A stretch of 9,800 bases of DNA, from positions 1-9,800 of the forward strand of contig CALNAU010000131.1 in NCBI GenBank assembly GCA_937874275.1. Direction: 5' to 3'. Under the pieces are notes generated by a model. It was not told the DNA's origin. It did not search any database and worked only from the letters and a program-made list of their open reading frames with translations. The stretch comes from an uncultured Clostridia bacterium. Lineage in GTDB: Bacteria; Bacillota; Clostridia; Christensenellales; Aristaeellaceae. How positions within the stretch are numbered: the stretch's first letter is position 1; every line of letters begins with the position of its first letter. A program made the translations under genes and the position numbers. This document shows positions 1-6,726 of this stretch, piece by piece.

Positions 1-26
1 ATGGGCGCAGGAACAGGAGGGATTGC

Positions 27-401
27 ATGGCACGCATAGGTCCGGACGAGCAATGTGGGTGCAACGTCATCCATGAGGACGTGGTGCGCCGGGTGGTGAC
101 GGCCATGCCTGGGGAGGGCGTGTTCGCCAACGCGGCCACCTTCTTTAAGGTAATGGGGGATGGCACGCGCTTCAAAATCCTCTGGTCGCTGGACAGGCAT
201 GAGATGTGCGTGTGCGACCTGGCCGCGGCTCTTGGGATGAGCAAGTCCGCCGTCAGCCACCAGCTGCGCCGCCTTAGGGAGAATAAGCTGGTCACCGCCC
301 GCCGCGAGGGCAAGATGGTGTTCTACACCATCGCCGACGACCATGTGCACCTGATGCTCAAGGGCTGCATCGACCACGCGACGGAGGATGCGGATGGCTG
401 A
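27..401 (+). CDS. ArsR/SmtB-family metal-sensing repressor, CadC-like
   Basis: This 124-residue protein is probably a winged-helix repressor that leaves DNA when it binds a metal ion such as Cd, Pb or Zn. It has the CadC-type MCVCDL motif (C61, C63) at the start of the recognition region, and the helix-turn-helix reads SKSAVSHQLRRLRENKLV (about 72-89), then a wing ending VFYTIAD. N-terminal C10 and C12 could complete the thiolate site known as alpha3N in CadC. The C-terminal helix carries D104, H106, H117 and E120, matching in spacing and number the alpha5 zinc site of SmtB, so both metal sites look intact. The start is set by AGGAGG at 15-20, six bases before ATG. Normal family length. No metal exporter follows; the next gene is a flavin reductase after about 190 bases. 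Family is secure; the metal is inferred. Confidence 0.9.
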   Translation: MARIGPDEQCGCNVIHEDVVRRVVTAMPGEGVFANAATFFKVMGDGTRFKILWSLDRHEMCVCDLAAALGMSKSAVSHQLRRLRENKLVTARREGKMVFYTIADDHVHLMLKGCIDHATEDADG

Positions 402-593
402 CGGCCGATTGCTCGGGCGGCTCTGATTTTATCGGACGATATGGGCGTGTCCGGCATGCAGGTGCTGATTGCCAAGGGGCGGGCATAGCGCCACTGGTTA
501 GCACACGCCATGGGGTGTTTGGTTTTCGAGGAGAAGGGGTATATCCTCATTGTGCTCAAGAAAAGAGCCAACAGCAAGAAAGGAATGAATCCC

Positions 594-1139
594 ATGACCA
601 AGAAAATCGGTATTATCGTCGGCAGCCTGCGCAAGGCTTCCTTTACCAAGAGCGTTGCTGAGGCGATGCTGTCCCTGCTGCCCGCGGGCTACGAGGGCAA
701 GTTGATCCCCATTGGCCATCTGCCGCTGTTTAACCAGGATTTTGATGACGAGGGCACAACGCCTGAGAGCTACACCGCCTTCCGCAAGGAGATTGAGGGC
801 TACGACGCGTTCATTTTCGCCACGCCGGAGTACAACCGCAGTTACCCCGCCGTCATCAAGAACGCGCTGGACGTGGCCTCCCGCCCCTACGGGCAGAACA
901 AGTGGAACGGCAAGCCTGCCGCCATCGTCAGTGTATCGCCGGGCGCCATCGGCGGCTTTGGCGCCAACCATCACCTGCGCCAGGTGCTCACCTTCCTCAA
1001 CCTGCAGCCGGTGCAGCAGCCGGAAGCCTATGTGGGCAACGTAACCGCGCTGCTGGACGACCAGGGCAAGGTGAAGAGCGACGACACCCGCGCTTTCCTC
1101 AAAACTGTGGTGGACGCGCTGGTGCGCAAGATGGCCTGA
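594..1139 (+). CDS. NADPH-dependent FMN reductase (flavodoxin-like fold)
   Basis: A 181-residue soluble protein of the NADPH-dependent FMN reductase family, which uses NAD(P)H and bound FMN to reduce flavins, quinones, azo dyes or chromate. Visible motifs are the phosphate-binding loop GSLRKASFTKS (10-20), the hallmark PEYNRSYPAVIKNALD (78-93) and SVSPGAIGGFGA (113-124). R82 replaces the glycine common in PEYNGS. The frame is open back to 510, but ATG 594 is chosen because the first beta strand of the fold starts at once (KKIGIIVGS) and AAAGGA at 579-584 is well placed. A possible weak promoter lies upstream (TTTGGT at 518, TATATC at 540, spacer 16). A strong terminator follows at 1156-1192, so this is the end of a transcript. 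The substrate cannot be read from the sequence. It could share a stress-response role with the metal sensor upstream, but nothing proves that link. Confidence 0.88.
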   Translation: MTKKIGIIVGSLRKASFTKSVAEAMLSLLPAGYEGKLIPIGHLPLFNQDFDDEGTTPESYTAFRKEIEGYDAFIFATPEYNRSYPAVIKNALDVASRPYGQNKWNGKPAAIVSVSPGAIGGFGANHHLRQVLTFLNLQPVQQPEAYVGNVTALLDDQGKVKSDDTRAFLKTVVDALVRKMA

Positions 1140-1155
1140 GGTATATCTCAATAGC

Positions 1156-1192
1156 AAACCCGGAGGCGCTGTGAGGCGGCCTCCGGGTTTTT
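1156..1192 (+). terminator. Rho-independent terminator after the FMN reductase
   Basis: A perfect 12-bp stem pairs 1156-1167 (AAACCCGGAGGC) with 1179-1190, around an 11-base loop, and runs into TTTTT at 1188-1192. It lies 17 bases after the reductase stop codon and is oriented to end that transcript. The AAA flank opposite the T tract could also give some termination from the minus strand. Confidence 0.93.
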
Positions 1193-1231
1193 GTCTCGAG
1201 TGGCATTGATCGGTATTATTGGTTCTGCTAC

Positions 1232-1266
1232 AGCACGTGGACAAGGCAATCACTCGCGTGCTTTTT
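1232..1266 (+). terminator. Possible second, weaker terminator
   Basis: AGCACG at 1232-1237 pairs with CGTGCT at 1257-1262; two G-U pairs and one G-C pair can lengthen the stem inward. A TTTTT run covers 1262-1266. The 13-19-base loop makes it weaker than the terminator at 1156-1192, which lies just upstream. It may be a backup terminator, or a chance hairpin in the leader of the next gene. Confidence 0.35.
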
Positions 1267-1312
1267 GCAAAATGATGCGGGAGACGGGTTTGTAAAAATC
1301 CTGTTCGACACC

Positions 1313-1341
1313 TTGTTGGACTGTGTATTTTGGGGTAACAT
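1313..1341 (+). promoter_or_regulatory. Putative sigma-A promoter for the small membrane protein gene
   Basis: TTGTTG at 1313-1318 and TAACAT at 1336-1341 are 17 bases apart, in an AT-richer island after two terminator-like hairpins. An overlapping alternative is TTGGAC at 1316 with TATAGA at 1341. A start near 1348 would give a leader of about 30 bases. The gene needs its own promoter because the terminator at 1156-1192 cuts it off from upstream transcription. Confidence 0.35.
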
Positions 1342-1376
1342 ATAGAACAGATTCGGATGGATTGGAGGCATGAACC

Positions 1377-1577
1377 ATGAACAAGACCCGCAAGGAACTG
1401 GGCCTGGGCGCTATCCTGTTTGTGCTTTGGCTGCTGATGAAGATTTTCCCGCGTTCGGGCTTCATGATGACGCTGCTGCTCATCGTGGCGGTGGCGCTGG
1501 TGGTCATCGGCCTGTTGCCGGACAACCTCTATCAGGAAATCCACAAGCTCAAGCAGAAATTGCTGCCCAAGAAATAG
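1377..1577 (+). CDS. Small two-helix membrane protein of unknown function
   Basis: I do not recognise this 66-residue protein. It has a short basic N-terminus (MNKTRKELG), one hydrophobic segment at about 10-24, a turn with a basic residue (PRSG, 25-28), a second hydrophobic segment at about 29-47, and an amphipathic, lysine-rich tail (HKLKQKLLPKK). The charges suggest both ends are cytoplasmic. The start is ATG 1377, eight bases after GGAGG at 1364-1368. ATG 1370 is in another frame and only one base from the same site, so it is rejected. The gene stands alone between a terminator and the hairpin-rich region, with phoR convergent beyond. The clear ribosome binding site and the membrane-like composition support a real gene; no function can be given. 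Confidence 0.68.
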   Translation: MNKTRKELGLGAILFVLWLLMKIFPRSGFMMTLLLIVAVALVVIGLLPDNLYQEIHKLKQKLLPKK

Positions 1578-1596
1578 CATTTACAGGGAAACAATC

Positions 1597-1834
1597 AGCC
1601 GGGCCGGATATCTGTCCAGCCCGGCTGTCCATATCGATTCATGGTCCGGTTTACTGGCCGGATTCAGGCCGTCATCAAACCCTTGGTTTGTTGACGCGAA
1701 GGAACGGTAGGCCATCCGCCTCTCACTTCATTCCCGGGCGGCGGATGGCAAGGAAACCATTGCTCCGCAATGCCTTCCGCCCCACCGCGCATGTCGCTGG
1801 GGCGGATTTCCATCAGAGGGCTCCGCCCTCCGAT
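1597..1834. repeat. Array of consecutive hairpins between the small membrane gene and phoR
   Basis: The roughly 296-base gap between the two convergent genes is packed with inverted repeats. They are 1597-1604/1619-1626 (8 bp); 1645-1649/1658-1662 (5 bp); 1671-1681/1685-1695 (11 positions, one T-T mismatch, CTT loop); 1711-1720/1740-1749 (perfect 10 bp); 1758-1763/1767-1772 (6 bp, TCC loop, extendable through GGAA/TTCC); 1776-1784/1798-1806 (perfect 9 bp); and 1816-1821/1825-1830 (6 bp, TCC loop, extendable by ATC/GAT). Two hairpins share the apex GCTCCGC. No long T run follows any of them on either strand, so a simple terminator is not the whole story. It may be an interspersed repeat, a structured RNA, or a bidirectional 3'-end element for the flanking convergent genes. 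Confidence 0.7.
1645..1662. repeat. 18-bp direct repeat, copy 1
   Basis: TCCGGTTTACTGGCCGGA, itself a short imperfect hairpin. It differs at one position (T for C) from the copy at 1868-1885, which overlaps the end of phoR. The two copies bracket most of the hairpin array. Confidence 0.65.
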
Positions 1835-1867
1835 ACCTCCCCGATTTTACTCCTTTGACAGTCTAGA

Positions 1868-1885
1868 TCCGGCTTACTGGCCGGA
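1868..1885. repeat. 18-bp direct repeat, copy 2, containing the phoR stop codon
   Basis: TCCGGCTTACTGGCCGGA. The phoR stop (TTA on this strand, 1874-1876) sits inside it. Here the stem is a perfect 6 bp (TCCGGC/GCCGGA) with a 6-base loop holding the stop, so the phoR message ends in a small hairpin. Confidence 0.65.
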
Positions 1886-3631
1886 CTTGTCCTTTTTGCC
1901 CTTCTTGGGCGCGTCGGCGGATTTCTTGTCGGCGCTCTTTTTCTTCTTGTCGGATTTGTCCGTTGTTTCCGCGGGCTGGCTGCGGGGGAAGGTGACGATG
2001 ATGGTGGTGCCCAGACCGGGCTCGCTGTCCACGGTGAGGGTGGCGCGGTGGTATTCGGCGCTGTGCTTGACGATGGACAGGCCCAGGCCGGTGCCGCCTG
2101 TCTCCTTGGAGCGGCTCTTGTCGGTGCGGTAAAAGCGCTCAAAGATTTTGTCCTGCTGGCCGCGTTCGATGCCGATGCCGTTATCCTGTACCACCAGGTC
2201 GAAGCCCTCGCGCCCCTGGCGGATGGATACATCCACGTGCCCGCCGATGCGGTTGTACTTGATGGCGTTGTCCACCAGGTTGAACATCAGCTCGCTGAGC
2301 AGCGTGGGGTCGCCCATGATGCTCAGCTTCTCGCCCAGCAGGTTGAGGCGCACATCCTTTTTGTCGGCCATGGGCTGAAGCGATGACAGGGCCTCGCGGG
2401 CGGTATCCCACAGGCTGACGCGCTTGTAGAGGCCGCCGGGGTAGCCCTCGTCCATCTGGGACAGGCGCAGAATATCCTCCACCAGGGCCAGCAGGCGCTT
2501 GCTCTCGCTGGAGATGCGGGCGTAGAACTCCTTCTCGTCGCCGGGCTTGACCATGCCGCTTTGCAGCATTTCGGAGTAGCCGCAGATGGTGGTCAGCGGC
2601 GTGCGCAGCTCGTGGGATACATTGGCGGTGAAGCGCTTGCGCATGTTTTCGCCCTCGATGCGCTCGGTCACATCGCCCAGCAGCAGCACCGCGCCCTCGC
2701 TGCCCTCCACCACGCTGGCGTTGAGGGCGTAGATTTTGAGGTCCCACGGCATGGTGACCGAGGCCTCGCCGGTGCTGTCCATCTGCTGGAGCAATTGCAA
2801 TATTTCGGGCTTTCGGCTGATTTCGGGCAGCGTTTTACCCAGGGCATCATGGGGGTCCACCTCCAGCATGGCGGCGGCGCTGCGGTTGATGGTTAGTATC
2901 CGCCGGCGCGCGTCCAGCACCATGAACCCCTCGGACATGCTGTCGATCAACTTGTCCATCTCCTGCTGCTTTTGCGCCAGAGCGTCCAACTGCTCGCGGC
3001 CATGCTTGTTTTGCTGGCTGATGCGCGTCAGCAGGGGGGACAGCTCTTCAAAGGTGTCCACCTCCTCGGGCGTGTCCAGGTTGATGCGGGCGATGGCGCG
3101 GCTCAGGTCGCCCGTCAGCAGGCGGGCGATGACCAGCGCGCCAATCAGGCACACGGCCAGACACACGCCCAGCCATGGCAGCATGTCGCTGAACAGCAGG
3201 TGCGTCACCTGCACGGGGGCGGCCAGGCGCAGCACGCTGCCGTCCTCCAGCCGCAGGGCGTAGTACATCATATCCTGCCCCAAAGTGCTGGAGTAGCGCA
3301 CGGCGGTGCCGCGCCCCTGGCTGAGGGCCTGGATGAACTCCGGCCGGTCGGCGTGGTTCTCCATTGCCTGGGCGTCCGCCGGCTGGTCATAGTGCACATG
3401 CCCGTCCGCCGCAATCCAGGTGACCCGGCTGTCGGTGATCAAGCGGTTGAAAAAGTCCGTGCTGATGCCCTCTTCGGGCGTGCGTGCACGGATGAAGGCC
3501 GCCTCCTGCTGCAGGCTGTCGATGACCCTGCGCTGGGCGGATATGGGCAGCACCGCGCCGACCACCAGCGTAAACAGCAGGCCGGTCAGCAGCGATATCA
3601 TGATGAGGCCGATAAAAATGCGTTTCTTCAT
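1874..3631 (-). CDS. phoR: PhoR-type membrane sensor histidine kinase
   Basis: This 585-residue kinase should phosphorylate PhoB when phosphate is scarce, under restraint from PhoU and the Pst transporter. The order is membrane helix 1 (about 5-30), an extracytoplasmic sensor domain (31-149), membrane helix 2 (150-172), a HAMP-like linker, a PAS domain (about 224-325), a dimerisation domain with H-box FTANVSHELRTPL (phospho-accepting H340), and an ATPase domain with N-box NLVDNAIKYN (451-460), G1 DNGIGI (483-488) and G2 GGTGLGLSIVKH (512-523). After about 550 comes an unusual lysine-rich tail. ATG 3631 is the start because an in-frame TGA lies three codons upstream. AAGGAGG at 3652-3646 is 14 bases away, a long spacing that coincides with a hairpin. 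The gene is last in the operon, 49 bases after phoB, and has no obvious intrinsic terminator. Confidence 0.93.
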   Translation of the reverse strand: MKKRIFIGLIMISLLTGLLFTLVVGAVLPISAQRRVIDSLQQEAAFIRARTPEEGISTDFFNRLITDSRVTWIAADGHVHYDQPADAQAMENHADRPEFIQALSQGRGTAVRYSSTLGQDMMYYALRLEDGSVLRLAAPVQVTHLLFSDMLPWLGVCLAVCLIGALVIARLLTGDLSRAIARINLDTPEEVDTFEELSPLLTRISQQNKHGREQLDALAQKQQEMDKLIDSMSEGFMVLDARRRILTINRSAAAMLEVDPHDALGKTLPEISRKPEILQLLQQMDSTGEASVTMPWDLKIYALNASVVEGSEGAVLLLGDVTERIEGENMRKRFTANVSHELRTPLTTICGYSEMLQSGMVKPGDEKEFYARISSESKRLLALVEDILRLSQMDEGYPGGLYKRVSLWDTAREALSSLQPMADKKDVRLNLLGEKLSIMGDPTLLSELMFNLVDNAIKYNRIGGHVDVSIRQGREGFDLVVQDNGIGIERGQQDKIFERFYRTDKSRSKETGGTGLGLSIVKHSAEYHRATLTVDSEPGLGTTIIVTFPRSQPAETTDKSDKKKKSADKKSADAPKKGKKDKSGQ

Positions 3632-3633
3632 GG

Positions 3634-3663
3634 CGCCAAATCAAGCCTCCTTGCGCTTTGGCG
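3634..3663 (-). promoter_or_regulatory. Hairpin presenting the phoR ribosome binding site in its loop
   Basis: In the mRNA sense CGCCAAA (3663-3657 complement) pairs perfectly with TTTGGCG (3640-3634 complement), 7 bp. The 16-base loop contains the only Shine-Dalgarno, AAGGAGG at 3652-3646. The 3' arm ends two bases before the phoR ATG. The fold could tune phoR output relative to phoB. Confidence 0.45.
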
Positions 3664-3680
3664 GGGGTTGCGGCGGCCGG

Positions 3681-4355
3681 TCATGCCTCGGCCTCCAGAC
3701 GATAGCCCACGCCGCGCACGGTGCCGATGAGGGCGGCATTGCCCTTGAGCTTTTGCCGAAGCGAGCGGATGTGCGCGTCCACCGTGCGGGTGTCGCCGTA
3801 GTAGGTGATGTCCCACACCAGGTCCAGCAGTTTTTCGCGGGTGAACACAATCTGCGGGTTTTGCATCAGGCACTTGAGCAGCTCGTATTCCTTGTTGGTC
3901 AGGGTGACGGATTCGCCGTCCGACTGCACCAGGTGCCGGTCCAAATCCATGGACAGGGTGCCGATTTCCAGGCGGCGCAGCTCCTCCTGCGGGGTGGCGC
4001 GGCGCAGCACGGCCTTCACGCGGCTTAGCAGCTCCATCACACCAAAGGGCTTCACTAGGTAGTCGTCCGCGCCATTGTCCAGGCTGCGCACCTTGTCCAT
4101 CTCGCTGCCCTTGGCGGTGAGCATGATGACAGGTACATGCGCGGTACGCGGGTTGTGGCGCAGCTCCAGCAGCAGGGTCTCACCGTCCACGCCGGGCAGC
4201 ATCTGGTCCATCAGCACCAATTCGGGGATTTCTTTCTGCACTGCCTCGCGGAAGGATTGGCCTTCGGCAAAGCCCTCGGCCTCAAAGCCCGATTGCTTGA
4301 GCGCGTACAGCACCAAATCGCGGATGGACTGGTCGTCCTCAACCGAATAAATCAC
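3681..4355 (-). CDS. phoB: PhoB/PhoP-type phosphate response regulator
   Basis: This OmpR/PhoB-family regulator has 224 residues. Its receiver domain (about 1-118) shows the acidic pair D7/D8, phospho-acceptor D50 in LVLMDQMLPG, T80 in VIMLTAKG and K102 in DDYLVKPF. The winged-helix DNA-binding domain (about 127-221) ends with TVDAHIRSLRQKLK and VRGVGYRL. Phosphorylated by PhoR, it would bind Pho boxes such as those upstream of pstS. The start is GTG 4355, which overlaps the phoU stop as GTGA, six bases after AGGGGA. The frame is open 15 codons further upstream inside phoU, but that stretch lacks the beta-strand character of the fold, whereas IYSVEDD follows GTG directly. The overlap suggests phoB is translated by ribosomes finishing phoU. 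In Gram-positive naming this protein could equally be called PhoP. Confidence 0.95.
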   Translation of the reverse strand: MIYSVEDDQSIRDLVLYALKQSGFEAEGFAEGQSFREAVQKEIPELVLMDQMLPGVDGETLLLELRHNPRTAHVPVIMLTAKGSEMDKVRSLDNGADDYLVKPFGVMELLSRVKAVLRRATPQEELRRLEIGTLSMDLDRHLVQSDGESVTLTNKEYELLKCLMQNPQIVFTREKLLDLVWDITYYGDTRTVDAHIRSLRQKLKGNAALIGTVRGVGYRLEAEA

Positions 4356-5005
4356 AGCTTGTCCCCTTTGTAGGTGCCGGTGACGGCATACTCCACCCAT
4401 TCGGCGATGTTGCAGGCGTGGTCGCCGATGCGCTCCAGGTATTTGGCGATCATCAGCGCGTCCAGCAATTGCATGCCAAACTCGCTGTGTTTTTTCATGG
4501 TCTGCAGCAGCTCTTTCTTCACGTCGTTGAACAGCGCGTCCACCACGTCGTCGGACTCGATGACCTCGTGGGCCAGGTCCACATCGCGCTTGACAAAGGC
4601 GTCCACCGCGCGGTTCACCATGGTGCCGGCAGCCGGGCCCATCTGCTGCAAAAGCTCCGGGTACACATAGCGCTGGCCCTTGACGGGCATGGAGATAATC
4701 TCCGCGATGTCGGCCGCCTGGTCGCCAATGCGCTCCATGTCGGTAATCATTTTGAGCGCGCTGCTCACCAGCCGCAAATCCCGGGCCACCGGCTGCTGCA
4801 TCAGTATCAGCCGCAGGCAGAGCGTCTCAATCTCGCGCTCCTTGCGGTCCACCTCCACGTCCGCTGCGATGACCGTGCGCGCGTGCTCCGCGTCGCGGCT
4901 GGCCATCAAAATGCCCGCCTGCTCGATGGCGTGCTCAATCATGCTGCCCATGCGAATCATTTCTTCGTTGAGCTTGTGCAGCTGTTCATCAAAATGGCTT
5001 CTCAT
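4352..5005 (-). CDS. phoU: PhoU phosphate signalling regulator
   Basis: PhoU is a cytoplasmic all-helical protein that links Pst transporter state to PhoR and prevents runaway signalling. This 217-residue protein has the two three-helix repeats of the family, each with the metal-binding E-x3-D signature: TDMERIGDQAADIAE (about 88-102) and KYLERIGDHACNIAE (about 188-202). The length is typical. ATG 5005 shares one base with the pstB stop (TGATG) and is eight bases after GGGGAGG (5020-5014). An in-frame TTG one codon earlier is a less likely start. Its 3' end overlaps phoB by four bases. Position between pstB and phoB is the usual one for this gene. Confidence 0.96.
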   Translation of the reverse strand: MRSHFDEQLHKLNEEMIRMGSMIEHAIEQAGILMASRDAEHARTVIAADVEVDRKEREIETLCLRLILMQQPVARDLRLVSSALKMITDMERIGDQAADIAEIISMPVKGQRYVYPELLQQMGPAAGTMVNRAVDAFVKRDVDLAHEVIESDDVVDALFNDVKKELLQTMKKHSEFGMQLLDALMIAKYLERIGDHACNIAEWVEYAVTGTYKGDKL

Positions 5006-5814
5006 CAACCGAACCTCCCCGTGATATAGTTCTCCGTCCGCTTGTCGGTGGGGTTGGAGAACAGGCTGTCGGTGTTCCCCATCTCAATCATCTCACCTAA
5101 CAGGAAAAAGCTGGTCAAGTCGGAGATACGGGCGGCCTGTTGCATGTTATGCGTTACAATGACAATAGTATACTCATTTTTCATTTCCAGTACAAGGTCT
5201 TCAATCTTGCTGGTGGAGATGGGGTCCAGCGCGCTGGTGGGCTCATCCATTAGGATGACGTCCGGCTGTACGGCAAAGCAGCGGGCGATGCACAGCCGCT
5301 GCTGCTGGCCGCCGGAGATGGCCATGGCGCTCTTTTTCAGGTTGTCCTTCACCTCATCCCACAGGGCGGCCTTGCGCAGGGAGTGCTCCACAATGGCATC
5401 CAGTTTCACCTTGCTGCGCACGCCGTGGGTGCGCGGGCCGTAGGCGATGTTGTCGTAGATGCTCATGGGGAAGGGGTTGGGCTTTTGAAACACCATGCCC
5501 ACGCGCTTGCGCAGCAGGTTGACCTCGGTCTGCGGGGCATAGATGTCCTCGCCAAACAGTTCAACCTTGCCGGTGATGCGGCAGCCCGGTATTAGGTCGT
5601 TCATGCGGTTGAGCGACTTAAGCAAGGTGGATTTGCCGCAGCCCGAGGGGCCGATGAGGGCCGTCACCTGCCGGGCGGGGATATCCATGTGGATATCCTT
5701 GAGCGCGTGAAACGAGCCATAGTACAGGTTGACGTCCTGTATATTGAAACAGGTGCCTGCGTCATCCTGTCCGGGCGTGTGCACGGCGCGGGAGTTTTGC
5801 GCGAAATTCGTCAT
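5005..5814 (-). CDS. pstB: Phosphate ABC transporter ATP-binding protein PstB
   Basis: This is the ATPase that drives high-affinity phosphate import through PstCA. All nucleotide-binding motifs are present: Walker A GPSGCGKST (55-63), Q-loop at Q110 within the PstB-specific QKPNPFP, signature ISGGQQQR (166-173), Walker B VILMDE (186-191), D-loop SALD and switch histidine H222 in THN. It has 269 residues with an N-terminal extension of about 20 residues ahead of the usual start of the fold. ATG 5814 comes three bases after the pstA stop, with AAAGG inside the end of pstA at suitable spacing. The nearby Walker and PstB motifs leave no real alternative identity. Confidence 0.98.
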   Translation of the reverse strand: MTNFAQNSRAVHTPGQDDAGTCFNIQDVNLYYGSFHALKDIHMDIPARQVTALIGPSGCGKSTLLKSLNRMNDLIPGCRITGKVELFGEDIYAPQTEVNLLRKRVGMVFQKPNPFPMSIYDNIAYGPRTHGVRSKVKLDAIVEHSLRKAALWDEVKDNLKKSAMAISGGQQQRLCIARCFAVQPDVILMDEPTSALDPISTSKIEDLVLEMKNEYTIVIVTHNMQQAARISDLTSFFLLGEMIEMGNTDSLFSNPTDKRTENYITGRFG

Positions 5815-5817
5815 CGG

Positions 5818-6726
5818 TCAGCCTTTCTTGGTCAGTCTTTTGGCAATGTAGGAGCTCAGCGCGTTCATCAGCACCACGATAATCAGCAGCACCACCGCCA
5901 CCGCGAAAGACGCGCCGACCGCGCGGCCCTCCTCCTGCAGTTTGAACAGGTGCACCGCCAGCGTGCGGCCGGAGTCGTTGATGCCGGCGATGCCCGTGCC
6001 CGTGCCGGAGGTAAAGATCAGCGCCGCCGTTTCGCCGGAGATGCGGCCGATGGACAGCAGCACCGCGGCCAGGATGCCGGGCATGGCCACCGGCAGCACG
6101 ATGCGCACGGTGGTGCGTAGCTTGCCAGCCCCCAGGCCGTAGCTGCCCTCGCGGTAGCTCATGGGCACCGACAGCAGGCTTTCCTCCGTCTGCCGCAGGA
6201 TGAGGGGAAGCGTCATCGTGCCCAGCGTCAGCGCGCCCGATAGCATGGAGATGCCCATCTGGAGCGTCACCACAAACACCAGCATCCCAAACAGCGCGTA
6301 GATGATGGAGGGAATGCCGGCCAAGGTTTCCGCCGTGACGCGGATGATTTTGACCAGTTTGCTGCCGGGCTTGGCGTACTCGGCCAGGTAGATGCCGCCG
6401 CCCACGCCGAGGGGCACGGAAATCAGCAGCGACAGCGCCGTCATGGTGAGGGTGTTGAGGATGGCTGGCAGCATGGACAGGTTGCGGGAGTTATATTTGA
6501 GGGCAAACAGGCTGGCCTTGAAGTGCAGGGTGCCCTGCTCATCCCGGGAGAAGAACTCAGGCAGGCCGTTGACCAATATGTAGGCGATGATGAGCAGCAG
6601 CACCCCGATGGTGACAAAGCCCGCTGCCCAGCACAGCGCCTTGAGGAAACGGGAACCCAGGTGCATGCTTGGCCTGGTGGGCACCGTGATGTCCACTGCG
6701 GGCGTGGTTGCGCCGGTTTCGCTCAT
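5818..6726 (-). CDS. pstA: Phosphate ABC transporter permease PstA
   Basis: One of two membrane subunits forming the phosphate channel with PstC. The 302-residue protein has a polar 30-residue N-terminus and about six membrane helices (roughly 33-53, 90-115, 138-160, 165-182, 211-230, 275-297). Family landmarks are TAETLAGIPSIIYALFG (131-147), the cytoplasmic coupling loop YREGSYGLGAGKLRT (191-205) that meets PstB, and SIGRISGETAALIFT (225-239). The start ATG overlaps the pstC stop as ATGA and is seven bases after AGGAGGG (6740-6734), so translation is probably coupled to pstC but also has its own strong site. Nothing is missing or broken. Confidence 0.97.
   Translation of the reverse strand: MSETGATTPAVDITVPTRPSMHLGSRFLKALCWAAGFVTIGVLLLIIAYILVNGLPEFFSRDEQGTLHFKASLFALKYNSRNLSMLPAILNTLTMTALSLLISVPLGVGGGIYLAEYAKPGSKLVKIIRVTAETLAGIPSIIYALFGMLVFVVTLQMGISMLSGALTLGTMTLPLILRQTEESLLSVPMSYREGSYGLGAGKLRTTVRIVLPVAMPGILAAVLLSIGRISGETAALIFTSGTGTGIAGINDSGRTLAVHLFKLQEEGRAVGASFAVAVVLLIIVVLMNALSSYIAKRLTKKG

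Noticed and set aside
402..486. An in-frame extension after the ArsR stop that reads to a TAG at 484-486
   Set aside because: It would need readthrough of TGA, has no recognisable motif, and the ArsR protein already has full family length. Its one internal ATG gives only 15 codons.
498..1580. A 360-codon frame on the minus strand
   Set aside because: It lies antisense to the FMN reductase and the small membrane gene, crosses a perfect terminator, has His/Gln/Arg-rich low-complexity content and no family motif. It is a by-product of GC-rich codon use.
1370..1858. A 162-codon plus-strand frame starting at ATG 1370
   Set aside because: Its start is one base from GGAGG, too close for initiation; it runs out of frame over the small membrane gene and through the hairpin array.
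2972..3730. Long plus-strand frames across the phoR-pstS operon
   Set aside because: They mirror well-identified minus-strand genes, are rich in Ala, Gly, Gln and His, and lack ribosome binding sites and motifs.
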